DNA of 64,000 nucleotides, from the NCBI RefSeq assembly GCF_902726545.1, contig NZ_CACVAD010000020.1:1-64000 (forward strand). Direction: 5' to 3'. Positions 50,689 to 63,880 of this stretch are shown piece by piece (the stretch's first letter is position 1; every line of letters starts with the position of its first letter). Made by a program: the position numbers and the translations under genes. Below the pieces are notes generated by a model. It ran no database searches. It was not told the origin of the DNA and worked only from the letters and a program-made list of their open reading frames with translations. This stretch comes from Yersinia artesiana (GTDB lineage: Bacteria; Pseudomonadota; Gammaproteobacteria; Enterobacterales; Enterobacteriaceae).

Positions 50689-51573
50689 ATGAAAATTTCA
50701 TTTATTTCTTTCTTAATTCTATTGAATCTACAAACTTCATTTGCTTCCCCTCTTATTGTTGCACATCGAGCTGGCGCCGCTGATTTTCCTGAAAATACAC
50801 GATATGCCATTGATAATTCGTTAGCTAATGAGGTTGATATTATCTGGATTACCATTCAACTCAGTAAAGACGGTATACCAGTGCTATATCGCCCCAAAGA
50901 TTTAAGCGAGCTTACTGACGGCAGTGGCCCTGTTTCTGACTATACGTTGGAAGACTTACAATTATTGGATGCGGCTTATCACTTTAAACATGATGAGCAC
51001 TATATTTATCGCAGCCGCGGAGTCAAGATCCCGTCATTACACGCGATACTATTATCCTACCCTCAGGTGAAATTTATTATTGATATTAAATCCCCTGACA
51101 CAGATCCGGAAATTGTAGCGAATGCTTTAATAGAGTTGAGAAGAAATATCCAGTCACCTGATCGACTTGTTTTCTATTCTACTGAAAAAAAATACCTTGA
51201 TGCACTACCAGTATATTTTAATAAATTCGAACCGCGTAACATAACTCGTAAAATTCTGGCTAATGCGATAATGGCAGGTAAATGCATAATAGCTAAAAAT
51301 AAAGGCAATTCATTCATTATTAGCGAAAATAAACATTATGCCTTCGAATTAAGACGCGATGTAAAAGTCGTAGAAAAATTCACTCTGGGTAGAGGGACGA
51401 CCCGCACTCAGTTAGTTTGGAACCAGCAAGCAATGGACTGTTTCAAGGAGAGCGAAGCGGCAAAAATATTGCTGATTGGCATAAATTCAGCAAAGGATTA
51501 TCAATTAGCTAAAAATCTGGGGGCCGATTATGTGATGGTCGATTCGCCGCTTCAAGCGAAAGAGTGGCGCTAA
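50689..51573 (+). CDS. exported GDPD-fold protein with degenerate metal site
   Basis: A 294-residue protein with a signal peptide (cleavage near FAS-PLI, residues 19-21) followed by a glycerophosphodiester phosphodiesterase TIM-barrel domain. His26-Arg27 in VAHRAG and the PENT glutamate (Glu35) are in place. The next ligands are not: the family's E-x-D after the second strand reads WIT (residues 53-55) and the HD pair reads YR (67-68). Hydrolysis of glycerophosphodiesters is therefore doubtful, and it may be a binding protein or an altered enzyme. The ATG at 50689 starts the signal peptide; a GTG at 50641 is in frame. It is AT-rich and lies between the two tRNA-Ser genes. Confidence 0.75.
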   Translation: MKISFISFLILLNLQTSFASPLIVAHRAGAADFPENTRYAIDNSLANEVDIIWITIQLSKDGIPVLYRPKDLSELTDGSGPVSDYTLEDLQLLDAAYHFKHDEHYIYRSRGVKIPSLHAILLSYPQVKFIIDIKSPDTDPEIVANALIELRRNIQSPDRLVFYSTEKKYLDALPVYFNKFEPRNITRKILANAIMAGKCIIAKNKGNSFIISENKHYAFELRRDVKVVEKFTLGRGTTRTQLVWNQQAMDCFKESEAAKILLIGINSAKDYQLAKNLGADYVMVDSPLQAKEWR

Positions 51574-51713
51574 ACCCACCTTATTTGTCTGTGATTCAGT
51601 CTATCTGCACGCAGAATAACCAAATGACAAACAACAAATAAATACTGCTTGACCATCTATCTGCCGATCTTTATAGTACCGCCCCGTTGCAGTGCATAGC
51701 GCGGTAACGAAAC

Positions 51714-51803
51714 GGTGAGGTGTCTGAGTGGCTGAAGGAGCACGCCTGGAAAGTGTGTATACGCGTAAGTGTATCGAGGGTTCGAACCCCTCTCTCACCG
51801 CCA
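51714..51803 (+). tRNA. tRNA-Ser (GGA), copy 2
   Basis: A 90-nt class II tRNA, nearly identical to copy 1, with anticodon GGA and encoded CCA. Differences are confined to the variable arm (ATACGC-GTAA-GTGTAT) and position 66, which makes a G-T wobble at the base of the acceptor stem. Both copies have their own terminators with similar sequences, which points to duplication of the whole tRNA unit. Confidence 0.96.
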
Positions 51804-51814
51804 TATTCGAGCGA

Positions 51815-51843
51815 AAGGCTCTGACGAAAGTCAGGGCCTTTTT
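51815..51843 (+). terminator. terminator of tRNA-Ser copy 2
   Basis: Arms AAGGCTCTGAC and GTCAGGGCCTT with a GAAA loop and a T-run, 11 bases after the CCA. It resembles the copy 1 terminator. Confidence 0.85.
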
Positions 51844-51871
51844 CTTTGGTACCAAATTCGGAATCAATCCA

Positions 51872-52990
51872 TTATAAAGAGCGTCGGCGTTTATCTTTAA
51901 CCATACGGTCACCCAGCGGAGAAAAAGGCATTAATCGGCTATAAACCACCTGATTACGCCCTCGATTTTTTGCCAGATACAGTGCTTCGTCCGTCATTTT
52001 CAATGCCTTTAACATCGACATTCCAGGTAAATAGAGAGACGCGCCAATCGAAATAGTTGCTTTAACTTTTCGTCCATCAGGTAATTGCACATCTAAATCC
52101 TCAACGCGCTGACGAATTCGCTCTGCCACCGATTTAATGGCTTGGGGATCATGGCGATGGGTTATAATAATAAACTCCTCTCCACCGTAGCGCCCCACAA
52201 AATCTTCATCCCTGACTGTCGTCATCAATAATTTCCCAACCTCGGTTAACAATATATCGCCCCCGTCATGGCCGTAAGTATCATTAACGGATTTAAAATG
52301 GTCGAGATCCAAAATCATTAAGCCACATGCCTGGCGATTGTGATGAATACTGTTTAGGCGGTAATCGACACTCGACCGGTTATTCAGTTGGGTTAATTTG
52401 TCGATATTTGCTCTATTTTTCATCGCGAAATACGCATAAATATGCCGCTCTTTAAAATTCAGAGCGTGATAACAGATAGCTAAACAAAGAGCAGAAATGA
52501 GTTGATATACCACAACCTGCGTCCAGACGAGAGCATTCGGAACTAATAAAACAGCGGTAAACATTCGATAAATAGCAATTAAGATAATAGTGATATAAAA
52601 GATGCGACTACTCTTTTTCTGCCATACTTTGGAAAACAAGAGTGGAACAATCACTATTGTTATTAATACGTTGTCTAATGTCACCCAACCGGTAAAAGCG
52701 AAATTTATCACCAACGCAGTTAAGCCACTTAACCAACCGCCATAAAATGTGACCAAGACAATCGGAATCAGCTCGAAACTATAGAAGTACGACCCAGAAA
52801 TAACCCACTGATCTTGATTAAGATAAAGTGACACCAACCCTGATATCAGCCCAAATACAATACGCTTCCAAACCTCTCCATTATAAGAGAAAGGGCTATT
52901 CTGGCTTAAAGCAAAATAACCAATAGAAAGTGTTGCATAAGTGACACAAGCATCTCGGTATAGCGTTGACAAAGAATCTAATTCACTCAT
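51872..52990 (-). CDS. membrane diguanylate cyclase (GGDEF)
   Basis: A 372-residue protein making c-di-GMP from two GTP. Residues 1-180 form a membrane sensor with about five or six helices; residues 195-360 are the GGDEF domain. The active-site motif is GGEEF (269-273), and RDED (260-263) five residues before it is a canonical inhibitory I-site, so product feedback is expected. DKLTQLNNRSS and LDLDHFKSVNDTYGHDGGD are also typical. The C-terminus is basic (KDKRRRSL). The signal sensed is unknown. It converges on the second tRNA-Ser. Confidence 0.93.
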   Translation of the reverse strand: MSELDSLSTLYRDACVTYATLSIGYFALSQNSPFSYNGEVWKRIVFGLISGLVSLYLNQDQWVISGSYFYSFELIPIVLVTFYGGWLSGLTALVINFAFTGWVTLDNVLITIVIVPLLFSKVWQKKSSRIFYITIILIAIYRMFTAVLLVPNALVWTQVVVYQLISALCLAICYHALNFKERHIYAYFAMKNRANIDKLTQLNNRSSVDYRLNSIHHNRQACGLMILDLDHFKSVNDTYGHDGGDILLTEVGKLLMTTVRDEDFVGRYGGEEFIIITHRHDPQAIKSVAERIRQRVEDLDVQLPDGRKVKATISIGASLYLPGMSMLKALKMTDEALYLAKNRGRNQVVYSRLMPFSPLGDRMVKDKRRRSL

Positions 52991-53545
52991 GGCGTAGCAT
53001 CAGTCCTTTGAATTCTGACTGTTAATTTTACATAACACTGGGACAGGCGATTTCTCACTAAGATTAAGTCATGTTCTAATCTAAATTTGCTCATCGGAAC
53101 CTTAGATATTAGGCAAAGATTAATAGTTTCTAACCTAAATTTTAGCTGCGAGATAGGCTTTATTCCTGAATAATTTCATTATGTGGCCTCCCCCAATCTT
53201 TGGGTAACCAGATATCTCCTAATCATTTAAATCCATTCAGACACACTCCATTCCTTTACTGTTAAAACTTTTTACTCAGTTTCTAACACCTAATGCTCAA
53301 ATCAAGCCCTACCCGCGATAATAGGCACTTTGTATTTAGCCATGCAGGAAATTGTCTTGCCGGTCATGAATCCGCCGATTTAAACCACTTTATAAAACTG
53401 GCCGTTATCTACATTTCTGTCAGAGATTGATATACATCTAGATCTCATGCTGCGAATTGGCGTATCGTGGCTATCTGCTACTCGAGACGGACCCTTATTG
53501 GCCCGCCATTTATTTTGTCTTTTCTTTATTTGGTTTGCACCTTAG
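52991..53545. other. intergenic region before dauA
   Basis: About 555 bases between divergent genes (the diguanylate cyclase and dauA), AT-rich. It must contain both promoters. Two similar words, AATCTAAATTTG (53078-53089) and AACCTAAATTTT (53134-53145), repeat 56 bases apart. I see no gene. Confidence 0.4.
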
Positions 53546-55243
53546 ATGAAAACGCACGGAATTAACGGCATTAGGCCGTTCAGCGCGATTATTGACGCTT
53601 GCTGGCGAGAAACCTATACATTTCAACGGCTTTTAAAAGATATAATTGCCGGTATTACTGTCGGCATTATTGCTATCCCACTGGCTATGGCACTGGCTAT
53701 TGCCAGTGGTGTTCCTCCACAGTACGGCTTATATACCTCGGCAATTGCCGGGATTGTTATTGCGGTCAGCGGCGGCTCCCGTTATAGCGTATCTGGCCCC
53801 ACCGCAGCCTTTGTGGTCATTCTTTATCCTGTTTCACAACAATTTGGTTTGGCTGGCTTATTACTGGCAACATTACTCTCCGGTGTATTTTTATTGTGCA
53901 TGGGGCTGGGGAGATTAGGCCGCTTAATTGAATATATTCCGCTGTCAGTCACGCTTGGCTTTACCTCGGGGATTGGTATCACCATCGCCACTATGCAAGT
54001 GAAAGACTTCTTCGGTCTACACCTGCCAGAGGTACCGGAAACTTATGTGGGTAAAGTGGCTGCACTTGCCCAAGCGCTGCCAACCATCAACTTCAGTGAT
54101 ACGTTAATTGCGACTGTTACTCTGATGGTATTGATTCTCTGGCCACGATTAAAATTAAAGTTACCGGGTCACTTACCTGCGCTCGTCGCCGGTACCGCTG
54201 TTATGGCAGTTTTATCGTTATTTGATCATCAAGTTGCCACTATCGGCTCACGTTTTGGCTATTTGTTGGCTGATGGCACACAAGGCCAGGGTATCCCCCC
54301 TATTTTGCCGCAGTTTGTCTTACCCTGGCATCTGCCAGCCGCCAATGGGCAAGAATTTGTTCTGAATTGGGCAACACTTTCGGCGCTGCTACCAGCCGCC
54401 TTTTCGATGGCGATGCTCGGGGCGATTGAGTCGTTATTATGCGCAGTGGTTCTTGATGGCATGACCGGGCAAAAGCATCACTCGAACAGTGAGTTAGTCG
54501 GCCAAGGGCTAGGCAATATGGTGGCACCGTTCTTTGGCGGCATCACCGCCACTGCGGCTATTGCCCGCTCAGCGGCTAACGTCCGTGCAGGAGCAACCTC
54601 GCCGGTGTCAGCCATTATCCATGCCCTGTTAGTGTTACTGGCTTTATTAGTTCTGGCACCAATGTTGTCATACCTGCCGCTGGCTGCCATGGCCTCGTTG
54701 CTACTCATCGTGGCCTGGAATATGAGTGAGGCGCATAAAGTGGTCGATTTACTGCGCCGTGGCCCCAAAGATGACATTATCGTCATGCTGCTGTGTATGA
54801 GTCTGACGGTATTATTCGACATGGTGATTGCTATCACGGTGGGTATTGTATTGGCCTCGCTGCTGTTTATGCGTCGCATTGCCCGCATGACCCGTCTAAG
54901 TGAAATTCCGACTGAAATGAATGAACATCGGCTAGTGTTGCGGGTTAATGGGCCACTGTTCTTCGCCGCCGCAGAGCGGATATTTAACGAATTACTCAGT
55001 CGTAGCGAAAATTACGACACCATCATTCTGCAATGGGACGCGGTACCGGTTCTGGATGCAGGAGGGCTGAATGCGTTTCTGCGCTTCACGGAGGCCTTAG
55101 GCGAGCATCAGCAACTCATTATCACGGATATTCCTTTCCAACCGCTGAAAACGCTGGCAAGAGCGCGTGTTAAACCTATAGAAGGTAAGTTGAGCTTCTA
55201 CGGTTCACTCCCTGAGGCTTTGGCAGCATTAGCGGTAAAATAG
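53546..55243 (+). CDS. dauA: SulP family transporter DauA
   Basis: A 565-residue inner-membrane anion transporter with 10-14 helices and a C-terminal cytosolic STAS domain (about 455-560). E. coli DauA is a C4-dicarboxylate (succinate) transporter active at acid pH. Marks are [45 protein letters not shown] and the end [18 protein letters not shown] in the STAS domain. The ribosome site is weak. In E. coli dauA is next to prs; here it lies by kdsA, so order has changed. Confidence 0.94.
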   Translation: MKTHGINGIRPFSAIIDACWRETYTFQRLLKDIIAGITVGIIAIPLAMALAIASGVPPQYGLYTSAIAGIVIAVSGGSRYSVSGPTAAFVVILYPVSQQFGLAGLLLATLLSGVFLLCMGLGRLGRLIEYIPLSVTLGFTSGIGITIATMQVKDFFGLHLPEVPETYVGKVAALAQALPTINFSDTLIATVTLMVLILWPRLKLKLPGHLPALVAGTAVMAVLSLFDHQVATIGSRFGYLLADGTQGQGIPPILPQFVLPWHLPAANGQEFVLNWATLSALLPAAFSMAMLGAIESLLCAVVLDGMTGQKHHSNSELVGQGLGNMVAPFFGGITATAAIARSAANVRAGATSPVSAIIHALLVLLALLVLAPMLSYLPLAAMASLLLIVAWNMSEAHKVVDLLRRGPKDDIIVMLLCMSLTVLFDMVIAITVGIVLASLLFMRRIARMTRLSEIPTEMNEHRLVLRVNGPLFFAAAERIFNELLSRSENYDTIILQWDAVPVLDAGGLNAFLRFTEALGEHQQLIITDIPFQPLKTLARARVKPIEGKLSFYGSLPEALAALAVK

Positions 55244-55254
55244 CCTTTTCCGCG

Positions 55255-55290
55255 ATCAAAAAAGGCAGCGTAGATGATCTACACTGCCTT
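55255..55290. terminator. terminator between dauA and kdsA
   Basis: Stem AAGGCAG-GTAGA / TCTAC-CTGCCTT with one mismatch. On the minus strand it is followed by TTTTTT, so it mainly stops kdsA; dauA ends on its other side. Confidence 0.8.
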
Positions 55291-55338
55291 GTTACCTATT
55301 CACCGCGATAACGCTAAGGACGCAGGATATAGATTGGA

Positions 55339-56223
<885 letters not shown>

Positions 56224-56266
56224 TTAATTACAGTGAGTTATTACTCAACAAGGTGATTACCATAAA

Positions 56267-57138
<872 letters not shown>

Positions 57139-57142
<4 letters not shown>

Positions 57143-57540
57143 AAATATCCCATCAGCAGTGGTAACTTAGTTGTTGCCAGTTTTATAATCAAATACAGGC
57201 AACCCAATGCGAGTATAAAGGCAAGCCAGCGACGATTCTGGCTGCGAGTTCGCTTACCTAGTGCAACATAGCCAAGCAGGATATAGATAATAACGCCAAA
57301 CAACTTTTCAGTCAGCCAGGTTCCTTGCGGGCTGAAAGGATAAAATCCAGTAATAAAAATCAATACAATGCCGCTGACAAACAACAGCGTATCATTGATA
57401 TGCGGCGTTATTTTTACCCAGCGTTTATCCATCATAGCTGAACCGCGACATTTCCAGAAGAAACGTAACACAAACAGCGTAATACTGATAACCACTGTGA
57501 GTAAATGCAAATACTTCATGGCGATGTAGTCAACCCACAT
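57139..57540 (-). CDS. sirB2: SirB2 family membrane protein
   Basis: A 133-residue protein with four hydrophobic helices, matching the SirB family (E. coli YchQ). Marks are MKYLHLLTVVISITLFVLRFFW, INDTLLFVSGIVLI and YILLGYVALGK. Its function is unknown. The start may be the ATG at 57540 or the ATG seven codons later (MKYLHLL). It lies 17 bases after prmC and overlaps sirB1. Confidence 0.9.
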
Positions 57541-57557
57541 GTCTCTCAGTCCTTAAT

Positions 57558-58412
57558 TTATGCTGAACGGGAATTTTCTTGTTTGAGCGCCCATTGTCCC
57601 AACGTCACACGATCATTATTACCATAATCTTTATACGTCATTACAGCACTAAATCCGCTATTATTAAGTAGTTTTTGTACCGCCGTAGCTTGTTGCCAAC
57701 CGTGCTCTAGCATCAACCAGCCTCCCACTTCTAAATAAGTCGGAGACTGGCGAATAATTTCAGCCAAATCCGCCATACCCTCAGCAGGTGCCACCAGAGC
57801 ACTGTGCGGTTCATAGCGCACATCACCTTCAGTTAGATGAGGGTCATTGCCATCGATATAGGGAGGGTTGCTCACAATCAGCGTAAATCGCCCGCTCACC
57901 GAGTCAAACCAGCTACTTTGCAGGAAATCCACATTAGTTATCGCAAGTTTTTTGGCATTATGGCGGGCCAGAGCAACAGCATCAGCTTTAATATCAACCC
58001 CCATCACCGCGCAATCTGGCCGCTCGCTGGCTAATGCCAAAGCAATGGCACCAGTGCCAGTTCCCAAATCCAGAATACGGCATGGCGTGGCAGGCAAATG
58101 CGCCAAAGCTTGCTCAACTAAGCATTCGGTGTCCGGGCGAGGAATTAATGTGGCGGAGGAGACACTCAACGGCAGCGACCAAAACTCGCGTTCCCCCACC
58201 AGATAGGCAATCGGCTCACCTTGCTCACGCCGCGCGGCCAATGGCTCTAACACCGCCAACTGCTCGGCGGTAAGTTGAGTTTCACCAAAAGCCAATAAAT
58301 AGGTGCGGGCGCGCCCTGTGACGAAACTCAGCAGAATTTCGGCGTCGCGCTTTGGGCTGTCACTTTGGTTAAAACGGGCTGCCGCCTGCGACAGCCACTG
58401 CTGATAATCCAT
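57558..58412 (-). CDS. prmC: release factor glutamine methyltransferase PrmC
   Basis: A 284-residue SAM methyltransferase that methylates the GGQ glutamine of release factors RF1 and RF2. SAM motif I is ILDLGTGTGAIALAL and the catalytic loop is VSNPPYIDGNDPHL. It starts at the last base of prfA (RF1, its substrate), so the enzyme and substrate are made together. Confidence 0.97.
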   Translation of the reverse strand: MDYQQWLSQAAARFNQSDSPKRDAEILLSFVTGRARTYLLAFGETQLTAEQLAVLEPLAARREQGEPIAYLVGEREFWSLPLSVSSATLIPRPDTECLVEQALAHLPATPCRILDLGTGTGAIALALASERPDCAVMGVDIKADAVALARHNAKKLAITNVDFLQSSWFDSVSGRFTLIVSNPPYIDGNDPHLTEGDVRYEPHSALVAPAEGMADLAEIIRQSPTYLEVGGWLMLEHGWQQATAVQKLLNNSGFSAVMTYKDYGNNDRVTLGQWALKQENSRSA

Positions 58413-59494
58413 TAATCTTGCTCGGACAACGCAGAAAGCTGATCAGCTTGATATTCCTGCACAATCGGCTGGATAAGCATATCCAGTTTACCTTCCATCA
58501 CCTCATCCAGACGGTAAAGTGTCAGGTTGATGCGATGATCTGTCACACGCCCTTGCGGGAAGTTATAAGTCCGATTGCGGTCAGAACGGTCGCCAGAACC
58601 TAATAAGTTACGACGCTCAGAGGCCTCGGCTTGCTGCCGTTTTTGCATTTCTGCGGCACGAATACGCGCGCCCAGCACTGACATCGCCTTAGCTTTGTTC
58701 TTATGTTGCGAGCGCTCATCCTGACACTCCACCACAATTCCGGTGGGAATATGGGTAATACGAATGGCTGAATCCGTGGTGTTAACGTGCTGACCACCCG
58801 CGCCTGAAGAGCGGAAGGTGTCGATGCGCAAGTCACCCGCATTGATTTCCGGCATTTCAGCTTCGGGAATCGCCGGCATCACCGCAACAGTACAAGCGGA
58901 GGTGTGGATTCGACCTTGTGATTCGGTTTCTGGTACCCGCTGAACACGGTGACCACCCGACTCAAATTTTAACCGCCCAAAGACGCCATCACCAGACACT
59001 TTGGCAATCACTTCTTTATAACCGCCATGTTCACCTTCACTGGCGCTCATGATTTCCACTTTCCAGCGACGGGATTCAGCATAGCGGCTATACATGCGGA
59101 ACATGTCACCGGCAAAAATAGCGGCCTCGTCACCACCGGTTCCGGCGCGGATTTCCAGGAAGCAATCACGCTCATCATCAGGGTCTTTGGGTAGCAACAG
59201 AACTTGCAGTTGTTGTTCCAGCTCTTCACTGCGAGCTTTAGCTTCTTTCAGTTCGTCTTGCGCCATTTCACGCATTTCGGGATCTTCGAGCATCATTTCT
59301 GCTGCTTCGATATCATCTTGTACACTGCGCCATTCTTTGAAGCAGCGAGTGACATCCGTCAATTGCGCATATTCACGTGATAACGCGCGGAAACGGTCTT
59401 GGTCGGCAATAACATTGGCATCGCCAAGGTGCGCTAACACTTCTTCGTGGCGCTCTTGTAACGCTTCCAATTTGGCAACAATAGAAGACTTCAT
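58412..59494 (-). CDS. prfA: peptide chain release factor 1
   Basis: A 360-residue release factor reading UAA and UAG. The peptidyl-hydrolysis motif is [15 protein letters not shown], and the stop-codon tripeptide PET (residues in VPETESQG) marks RF1, where RF2 would have SPF. Length equals E. coli RF1 (360). It lies 31 bases after hemA and is coupled to prmC. Confidence 0.98.
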   Translation of the reverse strand: MKSSIVAKLEALQERHEEVLAHLGDANVIADQDRFRALSREYAQLTDVTRCFKEWRSVQDDIEAAEMMLEDPEMREMAQDELKEAKARSEELEQQLQVLLLPKDPDDERDCFLEIRAGTGGDEAAIFAGDMFRMYSRYAESRRWKVEIMSASEGEHGGYKEVIAKVSGDGVFGRLKFESGGHRVQRVPETESQGRIHTSACTVAVMPAIPEAEMPEINAGDLRIDTFRSSGAGGQHVNTTDSAIRITHIPTGIVVECQDERSQHKNKAKAMSVLGARIRAAEMQKRQQAEASERRNLLGSGDRSDRNRTYNFPQGRVTDHRINLTLYRLDEVMEGKLDMLIQPIVQEYQADQLSALSEQD

Positions 59495-59525
59495 CCGTGG
59501 TTTTAAACCCTGTAATTAGAGGAAA

Positions 59526-60788
59526 CTAGTGCTGATCCAGCCCAAGGCTGTCGCGTAATAATTGCAACCGCTCCATATCGCCATCACTGGCAGCTTGCTG
59601 GAGGGATTTGGTGGGAGCATGAATCAGGCGGTTAGTTAGCTTATGGGCCAGTTCATTTACCACCTGTTCAACATTGGCACCCTGCTCAATGGCGGCTAAC
59701 GCTTTTGCCGTCATTTCACTACGAACTTGTTCAGCCTGAGAGCGGTAATCACGAATGGTTTCCACCGCCCCCTGAGCGCGTAACCAGGTCATAAAATTCA
59801 TGCTTTCTTGCTGTACTATCGACTCAGCCTGAACTGCGGCAGCCTGACGTTGCGCCATATTGTGCTGAATAATCGCCTGTAAATCATCAACGCTGTATAA
59901 ATAGGCATTCGACAGTTTACCCACTTCCGGCTCAATATCACGCGGCACCGCGATATCAACAAACAACATAGGTTGATTGCGGCGGCTTTTCAGCGCGCGC
60001 TCCACCATCCCTTTACCAATAATGGGCAGCGGGCTGGCGGTCGAACTGATAATAATATCGGCATCGGCTAAACGCGCATCAATCTCTGGCAATGTAATCA
60101 CCTCTGCTCCGACCTCTGTCGCCAGCGCTTGGGCGCGCTCGCGGGTCCGGTTAGCAATAATCATATGCTTGACTTGATGTTCTCTCAGATGACGAGCCAC
60201 CAGCTCAATGGTTTCCCCCGCGCCAACCAACAATACATTCAGCTCTGACAGTGACTCAAAGATTTGCCGAGCCAATGTACAGGCGGCAAAGGCCACCGAA
60301 ACAGCACTGGCACCAATTTCAGTTTCTGTGCGAACCCGTTTAGCGACCGAAAATGTTTTTTGGAATAATCGCTCCAATTCGCCAGAGAGCGATTGCTCGC
60401 GTTGCGACTCTGCAAAGGCTTTTTTCACCTGCCCCAGAATTTGGGGTTCGCCCAATACCAAAGAATCCAACCCACTGGCAACGCGCATCAAGTGACTGAC
60501 CGCATCATTACCATGATGCCAATAAAGGCTTTTTTTGACTTCATCCGGACTGAGCTTATGGTAGTTACACAGCCAGGCGATAAGTTGTTCGTGCAGATTT
60601 TCTTGCTGTTCTACGCTGAGGTATAACTCAGTTCGGTTACACGTAGACAATACGACACCGCCCTGCACCAACGGTTGTTGGAGCAAGCTGGCAAGTGCCT
60701 GATCGATCGATTCAGGTGAAAATGTCACCCGTTCACGTAACGATACAGGAGCGGTTTTGTGGTTAATGCCTAATGCAAGCAGAGTCAT
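59526..60788 (-). CDS. hemA: glutamyl-tRNA reductase HemA
   Basis: A 420-residue enzyme reducing glutamyl-tRNA to glutamate-1-semialdehyde, the first committed step of heme synthesis. The catalytic cysteine lies in [16 protein letters not shown] (about residue 50), the NADPH motif is [17 protein letters not shown], and the C-terminal dimerisation region follows. I chose the ATG at 60788 ([14 protein letters not shown]); a further 18 codons to 60842 are open but unconserved. It diverges from lolB. Confidence 0.97.
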   Translation of the reverse strand: MTLLALGINHKTAPVSLRERVTFSPESIDQALASLLQQPLVQGGVVLSTCNRTELYLSVEQQENLHEQLIAWLCNYHKLSPDEVKKSLYWHHGNDAVSHLMRVASGLDSLVLGEPQILGQVKKAFAESQREQSLSGELERLFQKTFSVAKRVRTETEIGASAVSVAFAACTLARQIFESLSELNVLLVGAGETIELVARHLREHQVKHMIIANRTRERAQALATEVGAEVITLPEIDARLADADIIISSTASPLPIIGKGMVERALKSRRNQPMLFVDIAVPRDIEPEVGKLSNAYLYSVDDLQAIIQHNMAQRQAAAVQAESIVQQESMNFMTWLRAQGAVETIRDYRSQAEQVRSEMTAKALAAIEQGANVEQVVNELAHKLTNRLIHAPTKSLQQAASDGDMERLQLLRDSLGLDQH

Positions 60789-61083
60789 GAGAACGGCTTC
60801 GAGTAATACTGGTGTTAGTATGGATTCTCGTTTGAACCGCATTCTACTTGATGCGCGGGATCAATAAAAGTCGCAGTGCATCATCCTAAGTATTATCCCA
60901 AATTATGCTCAATAATTGATTATATGATGTACAACATAGAACAAGATATTGACGCTCAGCCCTCAGGTCGTTAGCGTGAGCAACAATGATGTCCATTATT
61001 CAAACGCATCAACCGAATTTGCTTTATCATAATATTGCTTTATAAAACGTGCCGCCAGTGCGACCGATAGGATTTATACCCAT
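60789..61083. other. hemA-lolB divergent region
   Basis: About 295 bases with promoters for hemA and lolB. An AT-rich block at 60890-60950 is a likely promoter zone. I see no further gene. Confidence 0.4.
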
Positions 61084-61707
61084 ATGCCTCAGCGCAAAAT
61101 CAGTTTTTATCGCCTACTTCCGTTAGCTACGTTGCTATTAGCTGCCTGTAGCACCACGCCGCCATCTGGCCCTGCGACCAGCCCCACATCGCCACAATGG
61201 CGTCAGCATGAGCAACAATTACAGCAATTGAGCCAATTTCAAACCCGTGGTGCCTTTGCTTATATCTCAGAAAAACAAAAAGTTTATGCGCGTTTCTTCT
61301 GGCAACAAACGGCTCCTGGGCGCTACCGCCTGTTGCTGACCAATCCGTTGGGTAGCACTGAATTAGAGTTGGTCGTACAACCCGGAGTGACCCAATTGAC
61401 TGACAATCAAGGCAAACGCTATGTCAGTGATGATCCGCAAGAAATGATTCAAAAATTAACCGGGATGTCGATTCCGTTGGAAAGTTTGCGTCAATGGATT
61501 CTGGGCTTGCCCGGTGATACCACTGATTTCACTCTCGACGACAAATACCGCCTGAAACAACTGACTTACCAACAAGATGGCGTTACGTGGGTGGTTGATT
61601 ATCAGGAATACAATACGCAGGTCACACCGGCATTGCCTAGCCGCATGGAGCTCAGTCAGGGTGGTCAGCGCATCAAGTTGAAGATGGATAACTGGACGGT
61701 CAAATAG
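61084..61707 (+). CDS. lolB: outer-membrane lipoprotein receptor LolB
   Basis: A 207-residue outer-membrane lipoprotein that accepts lipoproteins from LolA and inserts them. The lipobox is LLAAC (Cys21). Family marks are [35 protein letters not shown] and [23 protein letters not shown]. The next gene, ispE, begins 2 bases after its stop, so the two are probably coupled. Confidence 0.97.
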   Translation: MPQRKISFYRLLPLATLLLAACSTTPPSGPATSPTSPQWRQHEQQLQQLSQFQTRGAFAYISEKQKVYARFFWQQTAPGRYRLLLTNPLGSTELELVVQPGVTQLTDNQGKRYVSDDPQEMIQKLTGMSIPLESLRQWILGLPGDTTDFTLDDKYRLKQLTYQQDGVTWVVDYQEYNTQVTPALPSRMELSQGGQRIKLKMDNWTVK

Positions 61708-61708
61708 T

Positions 61709-62590
61709 ATGGCGAATACCAATCAATACGTCTGGCCGTCACCCGCTAAATTGAATTTGTTTCTTTATATCACCGGGCAGCGCACTGATGGCTATCATCT
61801 ATTACAAACACTGTTCCAGTTTCTCGATTATGGCGACGAACTGACGATTGTGCCCCGCGATGACGATCAGATTCGGCTATTAACCCCCATTGTCGGGGTG
61901 GAAAACGAACAAAATCTGATAATCCGCGCGGCACGATTGCTGCAACAGCACGCCAGCTCAGCAAAAGTACCTCGGGGGGCAGACATTAGCATCGATAAAC
62001 GCTTGCCAATGGGGGGCGGTTTGGGGGGAGGTTCATCCAATGCGGCAACGGTGCTAGTCGCACTCAATACCCTGTGGCACTGTGGTCTGTCTGATGAAGA
62101 ATTAGCCGCTCTTGGACTCACATTGGGGGCCGATGTGCCAGTATTTGTTCGCGGTCATGCGGCCTTTGCCGAGGGAATTGGTGAAAAGTTGCACCCCGCA
62201 GAGCCTGTAGAGAAGTGGTATTTAGTGGTTCACCCCGGTGTAAACATCCCAACACCGATTATTTTTTCCGATCCTGAATTAAAAAGAAATACGCCAATTC
62301 GCCCACTGGCGGCGCTTTTAAGCGCTCCGTACGCAAATGATTGCGAACCAATCGCAAGAAAACGTTTTCGCGAGGTTGAACAGGCACTTTCATGGCTGTT
62401 AGAATATGCCCCGTCACGCCTGACCGGAACCGGAGCTTGTGTCTTTGCAGAATTTGACACGGAGTCATCGGCCCGGCAGGTGTTAAGTATTGCCCCGGAG
62501 TGGTTGCACGGTTTTGTTGCCCGTGGAGTGAACCTTTCGCCACTGCATCGCGTACGCTCTGGGAAAATGGAAAGCAGTGAGCACAGATAA
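61709..62590 (+). CDS. ispE: CDP-ME kinase IspE
   Basis: A 293-residue GHMP kinase phosphorylating 4-diphosphocytidyl-2-C-methyl-D-erythritol in the MEP isoprenoid pathway. It starts [29 protein letters not shown]; the GHMP ATP-binding motif is [18 protein letters not shown] (about residues 97-114). Length is near E. coli IspE (283). It lies between lolB and prs as in E. coli. Confidence 0.97.
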   Translation: MANTNQYVWPSPAKLNLFLYITGQRTDGYHLLQTLFQFLDYGDELTIVPRDDDQIRLLTPIVGVENEQNLIIRAARLLQQHASSAKVPRGADISIDKRLPMGGGLGGGSSNAATVLVALNTLWHCGLSDEELAALGLTLGADVPVFVRGHAAFAEGIGEKLHPAEPVEKWYLVVHPGVNIPTPIIFSDPELKRNTPIRPLAALLSAPYANDCEPIARKRFREVEQALSWLLEYAPSRLTGTGACVFAEFDTESSARQVLSIAPEWLHGFVARGVNLSPLHRVRSGKMESSEHR

Positions 62591-62745
62591 GAATGCATTA
62601 CAAAGGTCTAGATCATGGCACCACTGACCTGAGTTTGCGAAAATACCTGTCTCATTTGATTGAAAGCCGGTTCATAATACTGTTTTGGCTTTAAATACCC
62701 GTATGTATATTGCAATCAGTATGAATAGTCGCCCGTGATTACTGA

Positions 62746-63735
<990 letters not shown>

Positions 63736-63798
63736 TCAACATTCAGTTGTGGATATCCCTGCGGTGTTATTTAGCCGCAGTGAGCTGTTCAGATAAAG

Positions 63799-63833
63799 AA
63801 AAACCCGTTGAAGCAGCCGCTCAACGGGTTTTC
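63799..63833. terminator. terminator after prs
   Basis: Eleven-bp arms AAACCCGTTGA and TCAACGGGTTT with a 9-base loop, and T-runs on both sides (TTTTC on plus, TTTTTC on minus), so it can work from either direction. Confidence 0.85.
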
Positions 63834-63880
63834 TACTCTTGGTCTATAGGTTCTTGATCTGTGGATTCTTCGGCCGTCAT
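63833..63880 (-). CDS. candidate 15-residue micro-ORF
   Basis: The leftward frame encodes MTAEESTDQEPIDQE and stops at TAG next to a hairpin terminator. A perfect AGGAGG site (63886-63891) lies 5 bases before the ATG, much stronger than at most genes here. Six of 15 residues are acidic. A possible -35 TTGCAC is at 63942-63947 (read on the minus strand). Function is unknown and it may be a leader peptide. Confidence 0.4.
   Translation of the reverse strand: MTAEESTDQEPIDQE

Noticed and set aside
50411-51803. tRNA copies as attL/attR of an integrative island
   Set aside because: There is no integrase between them and the similarity extends past the tRNA into the terminators, which fits duplication of the unit better than site-specific integration.
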